From Candidatus Margulisiibacteriota bacterium (GTDB lineage Bacteria > Margulisbacteria > WOR-1 > JAHJIW01), in assembly GCA_018823125.1 (NCBI GenBank), contig JAHJIW010000004.1, positions 1-57,196 of the forward strand: a DNA stretch of 57,196 bases. Reading direction: 5' to 3'. Each line of letters opens with the position of its first letter. The first letter of the stretch is position 1. Shown here piece by piece: positions 1 through 7,617 of the stretch. The notes beneath the pieces are model-generated. The model was not told the DNA's origin and did no database searches. It saw nothing but the letters and a program-made list of their open reading frames with translations. The translations under genes were made by a program, and so were the position numbers.

Positions 1-513
1 CATTATTTTGCTGAGGGGGGCAATGAGTTAGAACAGGAAGTATATGACTTACTAGTTGATTTCGGATTGTTTGATGATATGTCGATTGAACGACTGTTAG
101 GTTTAATGCAGTTAGGAACGGATGAAAAGCATCAGCTGGTTAGGGATATTTTAATTAAAAAGATTAATAATGGTAATGGTATTACAGAAGAAGACCGGGA
201 AGTTTCCAGAAGATTTACTTCTCGTTATTTTAACGAAGGTGGAAATGAATTTGAATCTCCGGTATATGATGCAATGGTAGGGCATGGACTGGTGACGATG
301 GTGAATTTATTGAAATTAATGCGACGTGGTAATGATAGTGATCGTCAACAGATAAAAACGGTTATTATTAGCAATATCGAAAACAATAATGTTACTGGTG
401 GAGATATTATGGTTTTAGATGAATTTGCTGAGCAGTTTCGTGAATCTAGCGGTAATGAGCTTGAGCAAGCAGTTTATGATGCGGTCGTAAGTAATGATTT
501 ACTCATCGAATAA
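1..513 (+). CDS. Tandem-repeat protein of unknown function, 5' end outside the window
   Basis: The reading frame is open from base 1 to the stop at 511-513, so the true start lies upstream; a TTG at 67 is only an internal codon. The visible 170 residues consist of degenerate repeats of about 70-74 residues. Each holds a GGNE(L/F)E-x2-VYD segment followed by a hydrophobic-plus-charged helix-like stretch and a short Gly/Asn turn. The landmark VYD recurs at about residues 14, 88 and 158 of the visible part, and the last copy is cut short by the stop. No signal peptide or membrane segment can be judged because the N-terminus is missing. The pattern suggests an alpha-helical repeat protein, but I recognise no family. 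It precedes another repeat-rich gene on the same strand. Confidence 0.7.
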   Translation, partial: HYFAEGGNELEQEVYDLLVDFGLFDDMSIERLLGLMQLGTDEKHQLVRDILIKKINNGNGITEEDREVSRRFTSRYFNEGGNEFESPVYDAMVGHGLVTMVNLLKLMRRGNDSDRQQIKTVIISNIENNNVTGGDIMVLDEFAEQFRESSGNELEQAVYDAVVSNDLLIE

Positions 514-788
514 ACCTTCCAAATCAACCCCGTTAAAAATCAAGTTTCCCCAAAAAAGTTGGAAGTTTAAGCGAAAATATCCCCTTCATTCCAAAAGATA
601 TTCTTAAGTTTAATTGACCTATTTAGTGTGTATTGTTGGAAATATGAAAAGTGCCCGAAAATAAAATTAGAGCCGAAATGATATTTTTGTACAAATTTGT
701 CGATGTAATAGTAGAGGGGTACGAGAGGGGTTGAATGCGAAAGCGAAGCCCGAAGCTTATGTTCTATTATGTAGGGTGTAAATGAAAT

Positions 789-3578
789 ATGGCTGAAATT
801 AGATTAAATGGCTTAGTATACGCCTATGAAAATTTCTTCAGAGAAGATGATAACTTTTCTATTGAAAGAGACAAGGCACAGGAAAACGTAAGATATAACA
901 ATTTAGAATCTTCCGACTTGAATGAAGATGGCAAAATTCCTTTAGATGAATACCTGGAATATTTAGAACAAAGTCATCCCCAGGAGTATGTTGTTACCGC
1001 TGGACAAAAGATATTGGCAAGTTGCTTTTTCCATGGTTTGTTCCAAAAAGTGCAAATCATAATAGATGCATATGGTATTGAACTTGTGCTTTCTTTTGTA
1101 GAAGAAGCAGAAAGTATTGAAAAAGATGCCGGAGAAACATTTGTTGGATGCTTAATTTTAACTGAATATTTAATTGATTCTAGAGAGGACTTAAATTTTA
1201 TTGCAGATAAACTTCTTTGGTATATAAAAAATACAAAGTTAGGCCATTTTTTATTTTATTTTCAACTGGAGTTAATAATTGGAATAATAAAGACTAAAGA
1301 AGATTTGGGGCATAAACTTGAAGAACTGCTTACTATAGTAAACCATGGAATTACAAATTATGGAAATGATATGTGGCAATTTTTTTGGATGGATGACGTA
1401 TTTGATCTAGAAGAATTGATCAATGAATATGGCTTAACTCCTTTTGTTAGTATTTCTGAATCGGTTGATTCGAATTATGTTCGTCTTACTTTATCTAAAT
1501 TTGGAGACCCGCAAATCAAGTTGTTAATAGAACAATATGGCATGGAACCTTTTGTTGAATTTGCCAAAATAGCCGGGGATGGGACGGGCGGTCTGCTGCG
1601 TGGATTAATAAACATGAAAGAACAAGTAGATTTATTTGGTTTAAGAATATATTTAGAAATAGCACGTGATGCCAAAGAATATTCAGGTAGGCTGATTGGT
1701 TCTGATTTGCCCGCTTTAAAAAATTATATCAAGTCCGATGAGGGTTTGATTTATTTAAGTACCGAACTTATTAGTTTGGATAGAGCTGATGGATCTATCC
1801 AACCATTTCTTGTTACATATGACGATGCGAATTTAATTGATGATGATAGTAGCAGTTTCATTGACAAATATGGGTTTGAAGCATTAATCAGGCTTGCTCG
1901 AGCTGCCGGAGATCAAAGTTCAAATGTAGCTGCATGTTTTTTAGAGTGTGTTCGCGCAGGGTTGGTTGAAAAATATGGCATAGACCTTTTTATTTCCATT
2001 GTTGAAGAAGCTAAAAGTAATCTAAACTTGGAAGATTGTGGTTTTAGCCTTTTTCGAGAAGCTTGGCCTAGCATATTTCACTTAATCCAGTTGGAAGAAG
2101 ATTTTAGTGCCATAGGAGATATGCTTATTTCTTATGGAAATGAAGTCAATAGTAAATCCAGAGATAGGTTTTTTGCTGGGATTTCACACTTAAGGCACAT
2201 TATTCATTCTAAAGAAGATCTAGTTTTTGTTTGCGAAAGATTGCTTGCTCTTTCCCAAGAAGCTGGCGACAATTACTTTATCTTGGTTAATATACTTAAA
2301 TCTGAATTAATTCAATCCCAAGAAGATCTAAACCAAAATGCAGTTTACTACTACCTGAAAGCATCCGAGGTTTCCAATGATAGGCTAGTTTTATCTCAAT
2401 TAACCGAACTTTATATAAAAGAGCAGAACTATTCCCAAGCATTTGATACTCTCAAAAGACTTGAATCATTTGAGCCAGATGTTGAGAAAATATCAAAACT
2501 AAAGTTTAAGCTTGGCATAGCTCTTCTTGTTCAAAATGACAGACCGCAAACGAACTTTGACAGGCGCGAACATGCGATTTCCATTTTTGTTGATATTGTT
2601 GAACGTAATTCTGAATCTCACTTAGCGCAATGTGCTCTTTTGTTAAAAGAGGCATTATTGTTTTTAGATTTGATCCCTAAAGTAATTACGATTCATGATA
2701 GCCAAAATATTTGTGTTCAAAGATTTGAAAATATTGACGGCTTGTTTCTTGTTTTTTTACAAGATGAATTAATTCCGGAAGTAATACCATGTAAAGATGT
2801 TAGTGTAGTAACATCGGGAGACCAAGTAGAAGTCCAGGTTTTAAGATTTTATGGTAAATTTGAAGTAATTTATAAGAAAGCTGAACAAACCCTTTTTAAT
2901 AACGATGCTTTAATGAGGGCTTATCAGATCTTGCCAAACGAATTTTTTGATAATTTTGAAAGAATGATTTTTACTGGAGAGGAAAAAGAACTTGCGGGAC
3001 AGTATTCGCTAAACGAAGTAAGTGTACACCAGTCGGATCCCCTCAATACAATTGTCCATGAACTTGCTCATCACTGGGATCTAAGCGTTGCTTTGGGGAT
3101 GGAGGGGGAAGACCTTGGCTTAGGGGATCCAAGCAAGCTGTTTTATGATATTAATTGGACACCCGATAAAATTGAGAGGGAAATTTGGGGTGGCGATTTT
3201 GATGAATTAAAGGCCACTTGGGACCGTCACGATTTTGACCAGGATGATTTTGCTAGAGATTATGGATTATGTAACCGGAAAGAGGACCTAGCCACAATGG
3301 TTGAGCGTTATGTTACACTCGGATCGTATCTTCGACAAACCATTCGATCACAAATGGAAAATGGAAACTTTGAACTTGCTGCAAAGTACCTTTTTGTGAA
3401 ATATATCATGCCTTTTCGTGGAAGAGAATATGGGTTAAATAATGACGTCTTGGGGCTTGAGGAGGTTGAAGAAAAGATAGCAGGGTGGTTATCTAAAAAT
3501 TCCGACACAGTTAATCCTAAAACCGTTGAAATAATAAATAAGATTAAGCAGAAGCATGTGGATATTATTTACAAGTAG
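789..3578 (+). CDS. Large repeat protein with N-terminal EF-hand and C-terminal lethal-factor-like (M34/PPEP-type) metallopeptidase domain
   Basis: A 929-residue protein. Residues 43-54 form a complete EF-hand loop (D43, N45, D47, G48, I50, E54), suggesting calcium binding. Residues about 80-515 carry degenerate helical repeats of two kinds: one with a YG(I/F/M) landmark (Y95, Y214, Y250, Y361, Y396) and one with EDL (133, 171, 476, 512). Residues 517-640 look TPR-like. The C-terminal part has HELAHHWD starting at H757, then Y825-G826 and E832. In anthrax lethal factor and PPEP-type peptidases, HExxHxxD is followed by a Tyr and, seven residues later, the third zinc ligand Glu; Y825/E832 keep that +7 spacing. 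I infer an active zinc peptidase. No signal peptide is visible, so secretion route and target are unknown. The ATG has only a weak ribosome binding site. Confidence 0.75.
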   Translation: MAEIRLNGLVYAYENFFREDDNFSIERDKAQENVRYNNLESSDLNEDGKIPLDEYLEYLEQSHPQEYVVTAGQKILASCFFHGLFQKVQIIIDAYGIELVLSFVEEAESIEKDAGETFVGCLILTEYLIDSREDLNFIADKLLWYIKNTKLGHFLFYFQLELIIGIIKTKEDLGHKLEELLTIVNHGITNYGNDMWQFFWMDDVFDLEELINEYGLTPFVSISESVDSNYVRLTLSKFGDPQIKLLIEQYGMEPFVEFAKIAGDGTGGLLRGLINMKEQVDLFGLRIYLEIARDAKEYSGRLIGSDLPALKNYIKSDEGLIYLSTELISLDRADGSIQPFLVTYDDANLIDDDSSSFIDKYGFEALIRLARAAGDQSSNVAACFLECVRAGLVEKYGIDLFISIVEEAKSNLNLEDCGFSLFREAWPSIFHLIQLEEDFSAIGDMLISYGNEVNSKSRDRFFAGISHLRHIIHSKEDLVFVCERLLALSQEAGDNYFILVNILKSELIQSQEDLNQNAVYYYLKASEVSNDRLVLSQLTELYIKEQNYSQAFDTLKRLESFEPDVEKISKLKFKLGIALLVQNDRPQTNFDRREHAISIFVDIVERNSESHLAQCALLLKEALLFLDLIPKVITIHDSQNICVQRFENIDGLFLVFLQDELIPEVIPCKDVSVVTSGDQVEVQVLRFYGKFEVIYKKAEQTLFNNDALMRAYQILPNEFFDNFERMIFTGEEKELAGQYSLNEVSVHQSDPLNTIVHELAHHWDLSVALGMEGEDLGLGDPSKLFYDINWTPDKIEREIWGGDFDELKATWDRHDFDQDDFARDYGLCNRKEDLATMVERYVTLGSYLRQTIRSQMENGNFELAAKYLFVKYIMPFRGREYGLNNDVLGLEEVEEKIAGWLSKNSDTVNPKTVEIINKIKQKHVDIIYK

Positions 3579-3726
3579 TAAGTTTGTCAAAGTGGTTGCA
3601 ACCTCTAAGGAAAATTTTTTGGACTTTCCCCAAAAAAACCTCCCCAAAAGTGAAATTTTTTCACCAAAGTGACGACAATAATACGGTGGATAAGGTGTGA
3701 AAATATCACCGGAGGAATAAAATAAC

Positions 3727-5100
3727 ATGGGCATTGATTTTTCAGCGATTCCGTCAACTTATACCGGCTATAAACGTGACTTTTCTATATCACGCTTAAC
3801 TAGTACTTCTCAACTCAAGTTAGAAAGTTCAGGATTACATACTTATAATGTTTTTATCCGTGGCGCGTTAACCGAACCGCGAGATATTGAAGCGATTGAC
3901 GTTGAACAGTACGTAGAAAAAGAACCGTCAATTGGCGTAGAAAAAAAAGCAGTTGATGGTGAAGCTACTGTGGAAATAGCGGTAGATACTCCAATTGGAG
4001 CGATCGGAGGAACCGGAGAGTTTGCCACTATCCATGACCCATTAGGATCGCAAACTGGAGGAGCGGGTGGATTTTTTCTTGAAAATTCTTTAGTCGGGGC
4101 CAGACTTATGTTTGCGGGATGGAATCGTAGACCAACTTACCCACGCATGGCACTGCCTTACGAAGATGTAAACTTAGATGTTAATTTTCAAGCCAATTTT
4201 CACCTCTTAGGCAATAATGCGTTTATTCCTGAACCGTTGGATAATGTAGATTTATTCTTAGGATTACACGTTGGTGGGCATAGTAAAGATTTAGCAACCA
4301 TTGATCCTATTCCGCGTCCCAATGCGGAATCGCGATTAACCGAACCTACTAATCCAATTGAACAAAGGGTAACCAGATTTGGCCCGACGTTATATACGAA
4401 TTTAAGACCTACACCTGGACTTGAAATATCTATCGGTCTTGGTTTAGAAGGAACTTTTACTGGGCTTTATGGGATGGATAAATTTGATTTAGGTGGGATC
4501 ATCGGTAATCCAGATGAACAAGGTAATACGCTGCCAAATGTAAGTACATATCAATCCGCTGAACTACACCCTTCAATCGGAGTTAAATTATTTGAAGGAA
4601 AGAAAGCATTGAAAGTTGGTTTTAGCTGGAATGCAGAGGTTGGATCAACTGAAGCCAGTGGCTTTCAGCATCGACCAGCTTCATTTGCACTTAGTATCCT
4701 ACCTCCCAATGGATGGGGTTTTGGTATGCTTCCGGATGTCGAATATACTACGGGCCATGTAGATCCGTATCATCCCAATTATCGGGAAAATCGTGTAACC
4801 TTTACTTTTGATAATATTATTTATAATATTTTGAACTTTGCTACTCCAAGTCGTAATTATCCGTTTAAAAGCGTTTTCTATGATTGGAAGCAAACGCCAA
4901 GTACCCCGCACCAAAGACCACACCCCCACTTAAAGTTTTTTGCTCAAACTGGCTTTTTTGATGCGGGCGAATACGTAGATGGTGAAAAAATCGGTAATCC
5001 AATTCGTGGCGGATTTGTTACGTTAGGGTTAAGATTTGCGGGTGGTGGAGTAGAAGGCGGCCGTGCCGAAGATGACGGCAGATTCATTATTAGTCCGTAA
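3727..5100 (+). CDS. Beta-rich, barrel-like protein without an evident signal peptide
   Basis: A 457-residue protein starting at an ATG with a clear GGAGGA site upstream. From about residue 175 it shows alternating hydrophobic/polar strands such as LFLGLHVGG, LEISIGLGLEG and HPSIGVKLF, ending in VTLGLRFAGGG. This is the kind of pattern found in outer-membrane beta-barrels. However, the N-terminus (MGIDFSAIPSTYTG) is polar and contains no Sec or lipoprotein signal, and the protein does not end in an aromatic residue as classical barrels do (last residues IISP). It may be exported by another route or be a soluble beta protein. I do not recognise the family. Neighbours are the repeat/peptidase gene upstream and FliK-like gene downstream. 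Confidence 0.55.
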   Translation: MGIDFSAIPSTYTGYKRDFSISRLTSTSQLKLESSGLHTYNVFIRGALTEPRDIEAIDVEQYVEKEPSIGVEKKAVDGEATVEIAVDTPIGAIGGTGEFATIHDPLGSQTGGAGGFFLENSLVGARLMFAGWNRRPTYPRMALPYEDVNLDVNFQANFHLLGNNAFIPEPLDNVDLFLGLHVGGHSKDLATIDPIPRPNAESRLTEPTNPIEQRVTRFGPTLYTNLRPTPGLEISIGLGLEGTFTGLYGMDKFDLGGIIGNPDEQGNTLPNVSTYQSAELHPSIGVKLFEGKKALKVGFSWNAEVGSTEASGFQHRPASFALSILPPNGWGFGMLPDVEYTTGHVDPYHPNYRENRVTFTFDNIIYNILNFATPSRNYPFKSVFYDWKQTPSTPHQRPHPHLKFFAQTGFFDAGEYVDGEKIGNPIRGGFVTLGLRFAGGGVEGGRAEDDGRFIISP

Positions 5101-5181
5101 AATAATCGGTCCAATCCCGCAAGATTTTTACTCTAAAGAGTGCGTCATCTGCTTTTATCTCCTCACTATGTATTCATATTC

Positions 5182-5210
5182 TTGACTATTGTTATGGATG
5201 GATATATTAT
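5182..5210 (+). promoter_or_regulatory. Sigma-70 type promoter for the fliK-like/flhB2 pair
   Basis: TTGACT at 5182-5187 and TATTAT at 5205-5210 are separated by 17 bases. Transcription would start near 5217, just before the octamer palindrome and 105 bases ahead of the FliK-like start codon. The palindrome would therefore lie in the 5' leader. Confidence 0.6.
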
Positions 5211-5224
5211 TTGAAAGAGATTGA

Positions 5225-5304
5225 GCGACTAAGAGACTAAGCGATTAAGTAACTAAGTGTTTTCACTTAGTCTCTTAGTCACTTAGTTACTTAGTTGCTA
5301 ATTA
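5225..5304. repeat. Octamer-built imperfect palindrome, copy 1
   Basis: The left arm (5225-5259) is a run of 8-base units of the form NNCTAAGN or NNTTAAGN. After a TTTT loop, the right arm (5264-5304) is a run of complementary units NNCTTAGT. Because both arms are themselves tandem repeats, several registers can pair. The 27 bases at 5233-5259 match 25 of 27 bases at 22474-22500 (copy 2). Both copies end in GCTAATTA, a few bases before the Shine-Dalgarno of the next gene. Confidence 0.85.
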
Positions 5305-5322
5305 TTACAAAAAGGAGGCCCA

Positions 5323-6615
5323 ATGGCTGAAAGCGGACAAGTATCCAGCGGCGGCGTCCATCCCGGAAAACCCATTATTTGGCCTTCCGGTAAAAGCAGT
5401 GCTAAGCAAACCTCGCAGGTTACTTCACAAGAAGTAGCTGAAACGGGTGGTGCCAAAGCTAATGTTTCTACGGCTAAAAGTGCGGCTTCGCAGGCTGCTA
5501 CCCAGGCTTCGTCAGCACAAGCAGCAGCAACTACTACACCCAGTGCAAAACCCACGGCGCAAATTTCTCGGCCTCAAACCTTGCAAGACATTGCTGCACT
5601 TTTATTAGCCAACAATATTCCGGATACGGCGGCTAATAAAAATATTGCGATGCAGATGTTAAACCGGGGATTCGAACTTTCCCGCGCAAACTTTCTGAAC
5701 GTTCTTTCAAATTTAGATGGAACCGATAAAGGCCAGGCGGCGTTAGATGCGGCTTTAGTAATGTTAGGTAAAGATATTGATTCGGCTCCGGGCATGAAGC
5801 TTTTACATCAACACATTCAAAATAATCCGCAAATGACCCAGCAACTCGGAGCACTGGCTCAGGAAATGGCCACTACTTTAGGTGTCATCAAAGCTTCCAC
5901 TTCATCTGGCGTAACTGGGAAATTAGCCGAAATTTTATCCGAATTTGAAAAGCAAATTAACAGTCTAGCCGATAAATATAAATTTACCGGTGACGGTACT
6001 TTATCCCGCGAAGAATTAATTAATAATTTGCGGGCCATCAAAGCCTTAGCGCAGGGTATGCAGGAGCAAATGGCCGAAACCCAATCGGCGCAAACCAGTC
6101 AGCAAAATGCCGCACTGCAATCTTCATTGGAAAATATAGTTAAGCAAACTACGGCTGCTTTAGAAAATTTAACTTCTCAGGCAATTTTAAGTAAAGCTAC
6201 CGATCGCGCCGACAGTAATTATGTGGTTTACAATGTTCCTAATCCAAACGTGACCGGGGAGGATGTGGTGATTCAGGTCAGACGCGACGGGGCCGGAGTT
6301 AAAGCCGAAATCGATGATAAAAAAACTCAAGTAGCGCTTTCGATGGGCACTAAAAATTTAGGGAAGCTGCACATTGTATTATCAGTACGCGAAATTAATG
6401 ACAAAAAAAATGTGGCGGCCATTTTTAGTACCGAAACCAACGATGCTAAAGAAGTTATTGCCGAAAATTCAAGCGAATTTTTAAAAGCCATGGCCGAAAA
6501 AGAATGTATTGTAACTTCATTCCATACCGTAAAAAATCCGGATGCCTGTATATTAGATTATTATTTGCCCAAAATTGGCTTAGACGATTTAATGAAGATC
6601 GACGTAGAGGCTTAG
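5323..6615 (+). CDS. fliK: FliK-like flagellar hook-length control protein
   Basis: A 430-residue protein with AAGGAGG upstream of its ATG. The first ~85 residues are rich in Ser, Ala, Gln and Thr, typical of the unstructured, secreted N-terminus of FliK. The middle (about 90-300) is helical and includes an acidic FTGDGTLSREE segment. Residues about 310-425 match the Flg_hook (FliK C-terminal) pattern: NLGKLHIVLSV, then AAIFSTET, a helical AKEVIAENSSEFLKAMAEKE and CIVTSFHTV. FliK measures hook length and switches FlhB substrate specificity at the base of the export apparatus. The next gene, 12 bases on, encodes an FlhB-type domain, which strengthens the call. Sequence identity to model FliK proteins is low, so a related FliK paralogue (as B. 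subtilis YlqG) is possible. Confidence 0.7.
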   Translation: MAESGQVSSGGVHPGKPIIWPSGKSSAKQTSQVTSQEVAETGGAKANVSTAKSAASQAATQASSAQAAATTTPSAKPTAQISRPQTLQDIAALLLANNIPDTAANKNIAMQMLNRGFELSRANFLNVLSNLDGTDKGQAALDAALVMLGKDIDSAPGMKLLHQHIQNNPQMTQQLGALAQEMATTLGVIKASTSSGVTGKLAEILSEFEKQINSLADKYKFTGDGTLSREELINNLRAIKALAQGMQEQMAETQSAQTSQQNAALQSSLENIVKQTTAALENLTSQAILSKATDRADSNYVVYNVPNPNVTGEDVVIQVRRDGAGVKAEIDDKKTQVALSMGTKNLGKLHIVLSVREINDKKNVAAIFSTETNDAKEVIAENSSEFLKAMAEKECIVTSFHTVKNPDACILDYYLPKIGLDDLMKIDVEA

Positions 6616-6627
6616 CAGGGGAGTAAA

Positions 6628-7005
6628 ATGGCCGAAGCAGAAAAAAAGATATTTGGCGAAGGGGCTCCGGAAGAAAAAGAGCCCGCCGAGTCCAAACGCC
6701 AGGCGATTGCCTTAAGATATAATGTAGATAAGGATAAAGCGCCGCTGGTTTTAGCGACCGGCCGCGGTCCCATCGCCGACGAAATTGTCAGGGTTGCCGA
6801 AGATAATAAAATCCCGCTTTACGAAGATCCCGAACTCACCGCATTACTGGGGAAAATTGAACTCGATTCCAATATTCCATCCGAACTTTACATAATGGTT
6901 GCCGAAGTTTTGTTTTTTGTTTATAAATTGGATCGCATGGCCGAAAAACGACAGAAATTAATCAAAAAAATCAGAGAAGAACAAAAAGCCAAGAAAGAAA
7001 TCTAA
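6628..7005 (+). CDS. FlhB C-terminal-domain homologue (FlhB2/YlqH type)
   Basis: A 125-residue protein matching only the cytoplasmic domain of FlhB/YscU export-gate proteins: QAIALRYNVDKDKAPLVLATG, then IADEIVRVAEDNKIPLYEDP, and IPSELYIMVAEVLFFVYKLD. The four transmembrane helices and the NPTH autocleavage site of full FlhB are absent; the match begins just after where that site would be. Stand-alone copies of this kind exist in other bacteria (YlqH of Bacillus next to YlqG), where they can interact with export substrates. The tail is Lys/Glu rich. It is probably co-transcribed with the FliK-like gene. A full-length FlhB is not in this window. Confidence 0.85.
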   Translation: MAEAEKKIFGEGAPEEKEPAESKRQAIALRYNVDKDKAPLVLATGRGPIADEIVRVAEDNKIPLYEDPELTALLGKIELDSNIPSELYIMVAEVLFFVYKLDRMAEKRQKLIKKIREEQKAKKEI

Positions 7006-7044
7006 AAAATCCCCTCGGCATAAGCATCAAATTACTCTTGTTCT

Positions 7045-7231
7045 GCAATTCAAACACCTTGACCCTGCTCGCTTGCTCATAAACTCGCCCCGATATTTCA
7101 AAGCAAAGCCAAAACCACTACAGGCTCAAACAGTATGAGTCTAATTCGCAATTTGCGTTTTGCTACGCATTATTCTATGGGCTAATGTAAAAACACAAAT
7201 TGCTCCCGCTCTTCGGGGGTATTTGAATTGC
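7045..7231. repeat. Nested inverted-repeat element, left half of the long spacer
   Basis: An outer arm GCAATTCAAA (7045-7054) is exactly complementary to TTTGAATTGC (7222-7231). Inside it, 7148-7161 and 7190-7203 pair over 14 positions with one mismatch (GCAATTTGCGTTTT against AAAACACAAATTGC). I see no open reading frame with a ribosome binding site and no tRNA cloverleaf. It could be a structured RNA, a miniature element remnant or a decayed repeat. Confidence 0.45.
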
Positions 7232-7351
7232 TGAATACCGATTATTTTGCATATGATTTTTGTGGATTTTTTCTATTAATTTCATAAGGACGAAAAAACA
7301 TATTATTTATGAAAAATTAGCGTAAGTAATAGTGCTAAAAAATATTTTGTA

Positions 7352-7489
7352 CAGCCAGTACCCTGAAGCAAATCCTCTGGCGCCCGAGCGGGCACGGTTC
7401 TCCCGATGAAATCGGGAGGGAGCGAGGGCGACAGGGAGCTAAAAAGTCACGCTGGGGCTTTTTAGCGTATTTGCGAAGGGTACTGGCTG
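7352..7489. repeat. GC-rich nested inverted-repeat element (MITE-like or structured RNA)
   Basis: CAGCCAGTACCC (7352-7363) is exactly complementary to GGGTACTGGCTG (7478-7489). A second paired segment follows inside: GCAAAT (7368-7373) with ATTTGC (7469-7474). The enclosed part has two further hairpins: CTCCCGAT-GAA-ATCGGGAG (7400-7418) and GCTAAAAAG (7438-7446) with CTTTTTAGC (7458-7466). The interior is GC-rich in an AT-rich spacer. No transposase is present. The closed multi-branch shape fits either an internally deleted transposable element with terminal inverted repeats or a non-coding RNA. Confidence 0.6.
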
Positions 7490-7506
7490 GGAAAATATGT
7501 AATTTT

Positions 7507-7525
7507 TACAAGGAATATACTTGTA
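7507..7525. promoter_or_regulatory. Dyad that could be an operator upstream of the flagellar promoter
   Basis: TACAAG (7507-7512) and CTTGTA (7520-7525) form an exact inverted repeat with a seven-base centre, ending 30 bases before the -35 element of the flgF promoter. Position and symmetry suit a dimeric regulator; there is no second copy to support this. Confidence 0.3.
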
Positions 7526-7555
7526 GGCTTTATGAAAATTATAGAGAAAAATATA

Positions 7556-7583
7556 TTGTTTTTTCTACTTACAATGTTATAAT
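7556..7583 (+). promoter_or_regulatory. Probable sigma-70 type promoter of the flagellar operon
   Basis: A consensus TATAAT at 7578-7583 is preceded by TTGTTT at 7556-7561 with a 16-base spacer. The flgF start codon is 34 bases downstream of the -10, with GGAGG at 7607-7611. The long flgF-to-fliJ gene run has no other convincing promoter, so this is the likely start of the operon. Confidence 0.5.
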
Positions 7584-7617
7584 TAAAAAAAGTTCCGCTG
7601 AAAGATGGAGGTAATAA

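Noticed and set aside
660..680. Possible sigma-28 -10 element (GCCGAAAT) before the 789 gene
   Set aside because: Only a partial match to GCCGATAA and no TAAA-like -35 at about 15 bases; the gene is not clearly flagellar.
686..695. Palindrome TTTGTACAAA as an operator
   Set aside because: Ten AT-rich bases occur easily by chance; no second copy or nearby promoter supports it.
3594..3664. Terminator candidates after the metallopeptidase gene (GGTTGCAACC; GTGAA-TTCAC stem)
   Set aside because: Stems are short and not followed by a T-run in the right place.
5225..5304. Possible CRISPR array, because of regularly repeated short units
   Set aside because: Units are 8 bases, without spacers, and the second half is the reverse complement of the first; no cas gene is present.
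7438..7466. Rho-independent terminator (GCTAAAAAG/CTTTTTAGC)
   Set aside because: The stem is AT-rich, the loop is 11 bases and no T-run follows; it is better explained as part of the larger nested element.
7006..7617. Possible tRNA or small protein in the long spacer
   Set aside because: No cloverleaf with a TTCRA loop, and no reading frame with a ribosome binding site and sensible composition on either strand.
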